A stretch of 22,450 nt of DNA, taken from positions 140,327 through 162,776 of the forward strand of contig NW_014577236.1 of the NCBI RefSeq assembly GCF_000485595.1, read 5' to 3'. The stretch is from Priapulus caudatus (taxonomy: Eukaryota; Priapulida; Priapulimorpha; Priapulimorphida; Priapulidae). This document shows, in pieces, positions 15,544-22,450 of this stretch (position 1 is its first letter; each line of letters starts with the position of its first letter). A program made the translations under genes and the position numbers. The notes under the pieces are model-generated. The model was not told where the DNA came from. It saw nothing but the letters and a program-made list of their open reading frames with translations, and made no database searches.

Positions 15544-16640
15544 TCTTCATGAAAAAGTATTTCCAATTAAAAACGATATATAATAACTATATTCTAAAAT
15601 ACGCTACCTAAATAGAATAAACTGGTATAAGTTGTTTATACAGTGCATTATGACAATAATGCAAGGAACAGTGATACAAAACAAAACAATCAGCCCCACT
15701 GCAATCATATGCTGATATGATGTGCTGCACGTGCGTATACCGTGCTCGCATGTGAGGCGGTTTTCAAGATACCGATCGCGTTTACGCTTGATGGCGATGG
15801 TAAATCCTTGGGGTAGAGAAGGGACGGAAAATCCGGTTTTGAAACGAGTTGAGGGGGGATATTGCTGCAGCTGTCTAGTAAAAATGTGGCCACATTTTCG
15901 TATCACAGGAGGGTTTCGACAGACTGCATCGGTAACTCAACTCGTATCGGCAGGGAAGGCAAGGAAGGAGGGCGAAACAAGGATACCATATCTTACCATA
16001 TAAAACGCGTCAGTAATCGGTGAATTAAAAAAACAAAACACAAACAAACAAACGACGAAACAAAAATACAGATATCACCGGCTAAGCCATATCGTAAACA
16101 CAGATCCATAGCCAACTCTTTGTTTATTAAAAATTTAAATTCGTGGTTTTGCTATGTCGTGGTATCGACCAAATGGTATCGGCAGCAGCCGTGACCCAAA
16201 AATGACGCGACGCGTGACGAAATCGGACGTACCCATTTTTGGGCGGAGCTGTTTTAGCTCAATCGTCACCTTTAATTTACCCACTAGGGTGAGTTTGTGC
16301 CGTAGTATGCCTCTGTTGGTAGGGATAATAACACGCCGAATGCGGCTTCCCTAAATTGCAACATTCGAGGTCATACTTTAGAAGCGGCTAGGCGTTTCGC
16401 CTTTCTCATCGCATAGGCTTAATAATGTACATCTCTCCTTTCGACACTTTGAGTCACCGTTACGCCGTAATAAAATTCGAATACCACGCTAGCTACAACT
16501 ACGAAAATTCGCGCGCTGCTCGGTAATTCGCGAGCTATTTTACTGTTAATAAATTATTTCCAACCAAATAAATTTGTGGCTATGTAATTTACGATGTAGC
16601 TTACCCTATCGTCGCCGTGTTAGTCTTCCGCTTCTTCTGC
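15544..16640. other. Sequence between the two LTR-like copies; no coding capacity recognised
   Basis: If the flanking repeats are the two LTRs of one minus-strand element, this is its internal region. It has no gag or pol motifs and would belong to a non-autonomous derivative. It includes an AAAC-rich run at 16026-16068. The 100-codon minus-strand frame at 15604-15906 (MIRKCGHIFTRQLQQYPP...) resembles no family I recognise. Confidence 0.4.
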
Positions 16641-16827
16641 TCATCTGCTGCTCCTCTGTTAGTTCTTTCTTCTCCATCTTCTCCGTCTGCTTCTCCCTTT
16701 TCCGCTGGACGATTGGAAGGCCTGGTTCTCTTCTCATCTTCTTCTTCTTTCGCTCTTCTTCTTCTTCCGCTGGGGGATTAGCTGGGTAGAGGTAGCTAAT
16801 GCAGAACGACCATGATCCTCCACCAAT
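16640..16827 (-). mobile_element. Retrotransposon 5' leader with primer-binding-site-like start
   Basis: On the minus strand, directly after the LTR end ...CAGTACAACA, the sequence reads ATTGGTGGAGGATCATGG. A TGG two or three bases after the LTR is the usual position of a tRNA primer-binding site. It is followed by a GAA/GAG-rich stretch including AATCCCCCAGCGGAAGAAG. The same order, TTGGTGGATGATGG then AATCCCCCAGCGAAAGAGG, occurs on the plus strand at 22250-22320. Confidence 0.55.
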
Positions 16828-17161
16828 TGTTGTACTGTGATTTTAAGTGCTGAAGATCTCCGTGCCGGATCTTGTAGCAGCGTAGACTTGTGACAACCAG
16901 TAGATAGTAGCAAATAGCAGATTGTAGCAAATAGCAGATTGTAGCAACGTAGAGTAGCAGAAACTACTTAGGCAAAACCAGACCTTGACGGAACGCAGCA
17001 AGCTATGCCTGCTCGTAGGTGCGTGCGTCGCGTCACCTATCCCTAGCGCAAGGCGATGCGGGAAGCGTGCCCGTCCATTGTCGTTGCGCGCCGCGTCAAC
17101 CACTCCTACATGCGCCAGGTGTGACGTGCCAAACCTCACATCCTATTGCCCCCGCTTGCTG
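16828..17161 (-). mobile_element. LTR-like retrotransposon repeat, copy 2 (lacks the AT-rich middle)
   Basis: Closely similar to copy 1 in two blocks: 16828-16908 with 14997-15076, and 16957-17161 with 15332-15543. The roughly 255-bp middle of copy 1, containing the polyadenylation-like signal, is replaced by a short tandem of a gtagcaaatagcagatt unit. The right end is CCTCACA near 17140, with shared sequence to 17161. It ends about 170 bp from the stop codon of STELLO-like copy 2 and may supply or disrupt that gene's 3' UTR. Confidence 0.6.
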
Positions 17162-17329
17162 AATACAATATAGTAGCAGTAGCCTAGGCTGTGCAGTGCT
17201 AGTATTCTCGATATTCTTGGAGACGTAGCGAATTGCTCACAGTACGCGCTCGTAAACTCATCAACAACCTACGCGCCGGCTGAAGTGGTTCACACTAATC
17301 AATTAAGGGGTCAATCAAGGGGTCACTTA

Positions 17330-19228
17330 TCAATGCCAGTATGTCGGCCGGCAGCTGCTCATTTGCGGTAGAACCTGTTTGCAGAAATGCTGCACGTGCG
17401 ACCTGTCCTTCCTCAGCACGGGGCTCAATTTATACGGATGAAAAGAATGATAGTTAAGGCTTTCCTCCCAGTGAGTCAACGGCGCATCCTCAGTTCTAAT
17501 CTTCCCCATTAAATATAAGGGATTCACCTTCTCTACATTTCCAGGCTTGTCTAAACATCGAATTAGCGTTGGGACGGCAATCTCTACAAACACTTCCTCT
17601 TCTGCAAACAGAGATGCTAACGTGGAAAAGTCGCTGGCTAGTCGTTTGGGAATGTAGTAGACGTCAGACAGCTCATTATTAACACGGTACTCGCCCCTAT
17701 TTGCTGTGACGAGATTATTATAACAGCGATATTCCAAGCTTGTTGTTGGTGAAGATTTCAGGCGATTAAGAGTGCGCATCACCTCTTTGTGATAAACCTT
17801 TACGAGCCAGTTTTTAGAAGGAAGGTCGCATTTCTTTGGCTCATTTCTTCGGCAGTCCATTTTACTTTGAACGTCGGTGGTCGGCATGTCCTGAAACATT
17901 GATGCTGACCTATTTAGATTAGTCCATTGTTGGATATTTAACCGGACGTCGTCCCCTATGACGAGAAACCCGGAGACATTGTAGCCCATTCTAATGGCTC
18001 CGATCGTGCATTCGTATGAGTTATACCCGTCTAGCCCCATCTTTGGAACGGCATAATACGAATATTTGATGTTTGCGAAAGTGCGGTTATCTTGTTCTGG
18101 GCGGAATTCGCCACAGTAGAGAATATTGGGGAAGCTGGGACGGTACATGACCTCGAGAATGGGAATTGTATCGGTATGGTAACCATTAAAAATTATGATG
18201 AGCAATATGTCATCAAAGAGCAAGCCGGATTGTGGAACCCGTGACCGCGGTTGTACGAATGATGGACAAATATTCCGCTGCAGCGATTTAATTGCAGCCT
18301 CGTTCTGAAGAACTCTTTTTGGAGATGGTGAGTGGATGAGTGATGTAGGCTGCGGGCGCGGTTCGAATAGCACCTCCACGCCCTTATCCTGCTCCGCACG
18401 ACAGTTATTATTTCTTACTTCGTCAGTTCTCCGTTGTTTGGCTGGCGGTTTGTAACCGACAGCCTTGAGATCGTTTATCCACGTTCTCATTAACAAAGCA
18501 TCGTCGAGCTGTATGAAGTCGTGCCTAACCATTTCGTTGGTAAGTTCTATCATACAAATATAGATGTCGTCTGCCTTGCACTGGTAATCAAGCAACAGGT
18601 CTACGAGACTATTACTTTTGTAGTACAGGTCTGCTTCGTCGCTAGCATCGTTCATGTATGAATGCGAGTTTCGACGTTGAAAACTCGTGGGTCCGAAGAA
18701 GGCAAGTTGGTCACCAGTTTCCCACAGCAGTCTCTGCACCCAGTAACCTCGCCAGATGTCGCATACTCGTGACGTTGTTGTCACCGGGAGCAGAAGACCC
18801 CAGAACGCCGCGTGATGGAACAGCGTGTTCTGTGAGTTGAACGGCGAGAACGTGCCAGGAGAAAGAACAACTGGTGGGGCAGTTCCATCGAATGTTATGT
18901 TAAGTCTTAGGCCCACTTTCTTCCTAGTTAATCTAAAAATGGCATCCACGTCCGGGTCGCCGTTCACAATGCCTTGCTGAATAACCGGCGTTTTGAACTT
19001 GCAGAAAGCGTATTTCATTTCTACGTTTAAAGCAATTTCCCCCAGTGGGAATCCACGAGGCCATATTGTAGGCTGTCCAAAGTGGGCATACGGGTTTAGG
19101 AATCTCCGCATCTTCTGTCGTGACCAACATCTCGTTACTATTTCCTCATCGTAGCCCGTATCACGAAAACTTGTTGAGATTATCTGCGATGTTTCTCATC
19201 GGCTGTCGCAATATATATTGCGCCATGC
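17330..19228 (-). CDS. STELLO-like copy 2, exon 4 (open from 19111 to stop; 5' part frame-broken)
   Basis: 1899 bp against 1902 in copy 1; acceptor ctacaatacttggcag|GCATGG. From MRRFLNPYAHFGQPTIWPRG to the stop after CRPTYWH it is open and almost identical to copy 1 over the first two thirds. The segment at about 17760-17900 (near SASMFQDMPTTDVQSKMDC...) is strongly diverged yet still in frame, and the tail is moderately diverged. The 5' end is frame-shifted, so HGAKYIFDTDDDN and GHRQK cannot be read. Confidence 0.85.
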
Positions 19229-19429
19229 CTGCCAAGTATTGTAGACGAAAAAAACATAATACACATAATAATCCATATCATATATAATTCAAATAATAAT
19301 CATGCAGGAAACTTGATAATAGTATCAAGGTAGTTAACGTTACTAACCTCGTGTTATATGGTCGTATACCGTCTATATCCGAATCAGTGTTTTAAAAACG
19401 ATTTTATTTTGTTGATTTCACCTGCGGTA

Positions 19430-19452
19430 ACACACGCACGCACACACACACG

Positions 19453-19497
<45 letters not shown>
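19430..19497. repeat. (CA)n microsatellite
   Basis: CACACG-interrupted, then pure CA repeat, inside the insertion at the exon 3 donor of copy 2. Confidence 0.95.
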
Positions 19498-19500
<3 letters not shown>

Positions 19501-19534
19501 TTAGTGTAATTATGTCACACATGTCATGTGTCAC

Positions 19535-19606
19535 GATATATTTATAGTATATATAATATATATATATATATAATATATATATATTATAATATATATAATA
19601 TATACA
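19535..19606. repeat. (TA)n-rich array with palindromic structure
   Basis: Runs of TATATA broken by AATA and TTATAA form nested palindromes. It is preceded by a near-palindrome gtcacacatgtcatgtgtcac (about 19514-19534). Confidence 0.92.
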
Positions 19607-19625
19607 TAACCAAATTTGTGCTCAC

Positions 19626-19736
19626 CTGTATACATAAGATATCCAACATTCTTCCGGCGTAATTGTCCATGTAATCTTTCTTAGATTCGTACTAAGATGT
19701 TGTATCTCAGGCCCATATAAGATACAGTTTTGCCGC
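19626..19736 (-). pseudogene. STELLO-like copy 2, exon 3 (degenerate)
   Basis: Acceptor tttctattatgcag|GCGGCA, donor ATACAG|GTGAGC (GT at 19625-19624). In phase 2 it reads R-QNC..YGPE.QHLSTN.RKI.W, clearly homologous to copy 1's EANCIYLGPEKQ...KKIPW. It then shifts frame, and remnants of NYA.+N.GYL appear in another frame. Net length is 10 bp short. It is much more diverged from copy 1 than exon 4 is. Confidence 0.7.
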
Positions 19737-19836
19737 CTGCATAATAGAAAACAGAAATTAACTGAGCCAACTTTGGCTGATCTACGGCGTCTTGTACCGC
19801 ACCTGCCGTTTACTTGAGTTGATTATGCTCATTGAC

Positions 19837-20432
19837 GGGGTGCCATGCAGGACAGGCATTTTGTGGACCTATTAAACTTGACAAAATGAGTTTCGTAACA
19901 CAAACTCAATTCTGCAATGCCGTGTCCCACAAAACTCAATTTTGTGAACAGCAAAACTCAATTCATGTCAATCCTGTCCCACAAAAACTTTTTTGTTGAA
20001 CACAAAACTCAATTCTGTCATCCTGTTACTCAAAACTCTAATTTGTAAACTACAAAACTCAATTCTGTCAATCCGGTTCCACAAAAACTTCAATTTTGTA
20101 ACACAAAACTCAATTCTGTCAATCGCGTTCCACAAAACTCGATTTTGTTGCTCAAAATGGCACACGCATTAAGAAGGGCTACCATTGTCAGAAACTGGGC
20201 GGAAAAGTTCATGGCGCCCATCTTGTTCTTGACCAATGGGTAGCCTTATTACATCGCGTTGTCCATATTTGGCAAACAAAATCGATTTTGATTTACAGAA
20301 TTGAGTTTATTGTCACAAAATTGAGTTATGTGGGTCTTTGTGAGACAGAATTGAGTTGGCTGCACAAAGTGGGTTTTGTGAACAGAATGATTTTTGTTAG
20401 GACAAAATTGAGCCCTGTCTGCATGGCGCCCC
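19837..20432. mobile_element. 596-bp foldback-type DNA element with terminal inverted repeats and internal sub-repeats
   Basis: The left end GGGGTGCCATGCAGGACAGG (19837) is the inverse of the right end CCTGTCTGCATGGCGCCCC (to 20432), with about 18 of 21 positions alike. Inside the left arm, an ACAAAACTCAATTYTGT-type unit recurs about eight times (19898-20150). Its complement (ACARAATTGAGTT) recurs about four times in the right arm (20295-20412). The centre is itself an inverted repeat (ggctaccattg...caatgggtagcc, around 20178-20262). No transposase frame exists, so it is non-autonomous. No clear target-site duplication. It sits in intron 2 of STELLO-like copy 2. Confidence 0.75.
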
Positions 20433-20479
20433 GTACATTGGGTACACTAGAGTGTTTTCTACGAAGTAGTTCATTATAA

Positions 20480-21690
20480 ACACGTGGCTGACTTAAAGGC
20501 GTTCATCTAACCGAATATTACCCGACCGAATGAAAAAAAAATCTCATATAACAAAGAAAACCGACATGTAAAAGAAATCAGTGCGCTGTTCAGCGCAGCG
20601 TGCGTAGTTACTATGGTATTCGTGCGCGTTATAGTAACTACATGACACGTAAGAGTTCTTTACTATACAATTGCGACAGTTGTTTGTGATAAGATCCGGT
20701 TATCTGTCTAAACTATGATAATAGGATTGTTATATGGTGCCCACCTTGTTATAACTCACAAATTTTGCAATATGTTTGAATGAAACCGAAGCAAACAAGC
20801 AACGACAAATGTGTTGTGAGTAAACGGAAATACGCAAGATGCCGTGTAGGGCCTATACGCGTAGGCAATTTTATCTGCCCGTCTTTATACTGTAAGCGGT
20901 AATATCTTAACTCGTATGAATGCGAATTTTACTTAAATAAATAACAAGGGGCCCGTTGTCCAAAACATCGTTAAGTAAGGAGTATATATAGTTATTACTA
21001 AGATAATCGTTACGACTAATGTTAAGATGCGAGAATAGCGTTGACGAAAACGAATCGTATTTACGAGGAAACTTTCGACAATGGGAACTTACTATCCCGA
21101 GGCGCGGATTGCATGAGAATCGATTAGAAATCTCAAATTCAAATACATTTGTAGCGAGAGAGTGGAAGATATGCAGTTTATGATAGCAATCACGTGTAAA
21201 CGATTAAATGAATAAATGGCATGTTCACATATTTATTCTGCACTGCAAGACATTACACTACATGGTAACACAAGACGCGTGCGTCATGACTCGTCAGAAT
21301 ATCAGGAACAAGAGAACAATCGTCACTTGTAAGTGTTTTTCTGCACGATAATGAGACGGGAAGTGATTCCGATACGTTTTTAACGATGAACACAGATTTT
21401 ACTGATTATTATGAAATGTAATAACAATATAATGGTAATTTTGTTGTGTAGTTTTGCTTTGTTTATCTTTGTTTAATAGATACGATAGCATCGGGTATTT
21501 CATAAAGTAACAAGATTTGGTAAGATTTTTTCATTCTCACAACCTTACGATGTTTCTGTCTACGGGAAAAAGTAATTGTTATGACAAATGCCGCGACAAG
21601 AATATTTCTGACAGCTTGCACATCGTGACCTTAGGCGAAACCGTGCGCGTGGGCGTGGGCTTGTGGGTGCATGTATATGAACGTGTTATA
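20480..21690. other. Remainder of intron 2 of STELLO-like copy 2; no gene seen
   Basis: AT-rich sequence without exon-like frames. A perfect 11-bp inverted repeat (GTAGTTACTAT at 20604-20614, complement at 20631-20641) with a 16-base loop is the only structure noted. Confidence 0.5.
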
Positions 21691-21693
21691 TAC

Positions 21694-21854
21694 CTCCAGT
21701 CGGGCGGTGACTTCTTGTCGCCTACAACGACCATCTTCCAGTCTGACATCGACGCCATTTTGCGGATGTCCTCCGTAGGTTGGTTGACCGAGGTCACCAC
21801 GATCCATCGCTCAGAGTGGACATCCGGGTCAACCATATCCCACTTCTCTCCCAC
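21694..21854 (-). CDS. STELLO-like copy 2, exon 2
   Basis: 161 bp, same length and splice context as copy 1 exon 2: acceptor atgtttattaaaag|GTGGGA, donor TGGAG|GTATAT. The encoded peptide (VGEKWDMVDPDVHSERWIVV...GDKKSPPDW) differs from copy 1 at about one residue (DWKM for DWKV). The conserved tract includes a few bases past each splice site and then stops abruptly. Confidence 0.88.
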
Positions 21855-21949
21855 CTTTTAATAAACATACGACATGCAAACATGAATTCAATGAGAATCG
21901 CTAAATTTGTCTATCACAGTTATACATTTACCGAGGATTACATACGGAG

Positions 21950-22450
21950 TAACAGAGACGGAGAGGGGACAGATCACGAGAGACAGAGAAACAGGAACTG
22001 GCGTCAGGATGAACGTAACTTAGTTATGTATGTATATATCATATGTTGTATGTGTTCGAGTTATTAATAAAGCCAACATTACATAACGAATCTGCGACGC
22101 TGCATCTGCTCTATCCTGATGAGAGTCTGATCAAGGTACAATCTCTATACACTACATCTCTACTTTGCTACAATCCCTCCTCTACGTGACTGTACTTTGC
22201 TACAATCCACAAGATGACTCCGGAGGTTTCAAACCTTCGAAATACAATAATTGGTGGATGATGGTCGTTGCACGTTCGATACATCTACCAGCTACATAAT
22301 CCCCCAGCGAAAGAGGAAGAAGATGAGAAGGAAGAGACGGGCTTGCTCTTCGGAATGTTGAAGGAAGAGCTATGTCTCCACACACGCGGCACGACACGAC
22401 ACAGCAAAACGCAGCGCCGTTGTGCTGAAAAAAAATACATTGTGATTTCG
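21950..22450 (+). mobile_element. Third LTR-like repeat with leader, plus orientation, diverged, cut by window end
   Basis: Similar to the reverse complement of copy 1 across atgtatgtatatat..tgttgtatgtgttcg, the ttattaataa block, and the ..cgaatctgcgac block. It has a proper AATAAA at 22066-22071. It contains two ctttgctacaatcc units, ends near 22249, and is followed by a primer-binding-like TTGGTGGATGATGG and a leader similar to 16640-16827 in reverse. It lies in intron 1 of STELLO-like copy 2. The left boundary is approximate. Confidence 0.55.

Larger units (their letters stand above)
19418..19628. mobile_element. Microsatellite-bearing insertion at the exon 3 splice donor of copy 2, flanked by TCACCTG
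   Basis: Copy 1 has a single GATTTCACCTCTATGGC junction at the exon 3 donor. In copy 2, gttgatttcacctg (19411-19424) is separated from tcacctgtatac (19622-19633) by 197 bp of CA repeat, TA repeat and short flanks. The 7-bp direct repeat TCACCTG at 19418-19424 and 19622-19628 looks like a target-site duplication. It duplicates the splice donor (minus strand CAG|GTGA), so splicing could survive. Confidence 0.55.
17330..21854 (-). pseudogene. STELLO/DUF288-like gene, copy 2 (tandem; first exon beyond window; broken as read)
   Basis: It has the same exon order as copy 1: exon 2 at 21854-21694, exon 3 at 19736-19626, exon 4 at 19228-17330. Exon 2 and the last 593 codons of exon 4 are open and keep the family motifs, including GDDV. 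Exon 3 is 111 bp instead of 121, which breaks the frame. The first ~117 bp of exon 4 contain several small insertions and deletions, which remove DTDDDN and give an in-frame TGA after about 10 codons. All splice acceptors and donors are recognisable. Most differences in the broken part change run lengths of doubled or tripled bases, so unpolished assembly is a real alternative to pseudogenization. Long open exon 4 and conserved exon 2 argue that the gene was functional until recently, or still is. Confidence 0.65.

Noticed and set aside
19400-19620. CRISPR-like or satellite array
   Set aside because: These are dinucleotide repeats in a eukaryotic intron, with no spacers.
19968-20165. Minus-strand frame with repeating RIEFC..K..VLWN motif
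   Set aside because: The repetition comes from the DNA sub-repeats of the foldback element, and no similar protein family is known to me.

Overview
The window is nuclear DNA of a eukaryote, most likely a marine or other non-vertebrate metazoan. Coding sequence is split into short exons with GT..AG junctions. Microsatellites are abundant, and there are fragments of LTR and non-LTR retrotransposons. The gene families (a multicopy STELLO/DUF288-type protein, a secreted pancreatic-lipase-type enzyme) fit an invertebrate. I cannot name the species.

Left edge (1-1660, minus strand): the first three coding exons of a secreted lipase gene, which continues past the left edge. They are a signal-peptide exon, a Cys-rich N-terminal lipase exon and an exon carrying LVHGF. 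The phases match exactly (1, then 0), although each exon is short.

1661-8168: mostly non-coding. It holds CT, TAA/TAC and GAA microsatellites, a 5'-truncated C-terminal piece of a non-LTR retrotransposon (3093-3530, plus), a probable LINE 3' tail (5810-5880), a TATA-containing purine-rich segment (6720-7230) and a long hairpin (7685-7785).

8169-14343 (minus): a complete STELLO/DUF288-like gene. I assembled it from four coding exons whose phases match at every junction (14261-14085, 12174-12014, 10620-10500, 10273-8372). It encodes about 786 residues: a type II membrane anchor, a glycosyltransferase-like domain with DTDDDN, and a second conserved domain with GDDV. A palindromic NRF1-type site lies about 70 bp upstream of the start codon.

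14344-17329: spacer between the two copies, with two related LTR-like repeats in minus orientation. A third, diverged relative lies in plus orientation at 21950-22450.

17330-21854 (minus): a second, tandem head-to-tail copy of the STELLO-like gene, with its first exon beyond the right edge. Most of its last exon is intact and nearly identical to copy 1. The start of that exon (including DTDDDN) and the whole of exon 3 carry small indels that break the frame. A microsatellite-bearing insertion flanked by TCACCTG sits exactly on the exon 3 splice donor, and a 596-bp foldback element lies in the preceding intron. The copy is either a partly decayed gene still exchanging sequence with copy 1, or a functional gene in a poorly polished piece of assembly. 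No wholly new gene system is evident. The most interesting material is the tandem STELLO pair with its patchwork divergence, and the elements inserted in it.
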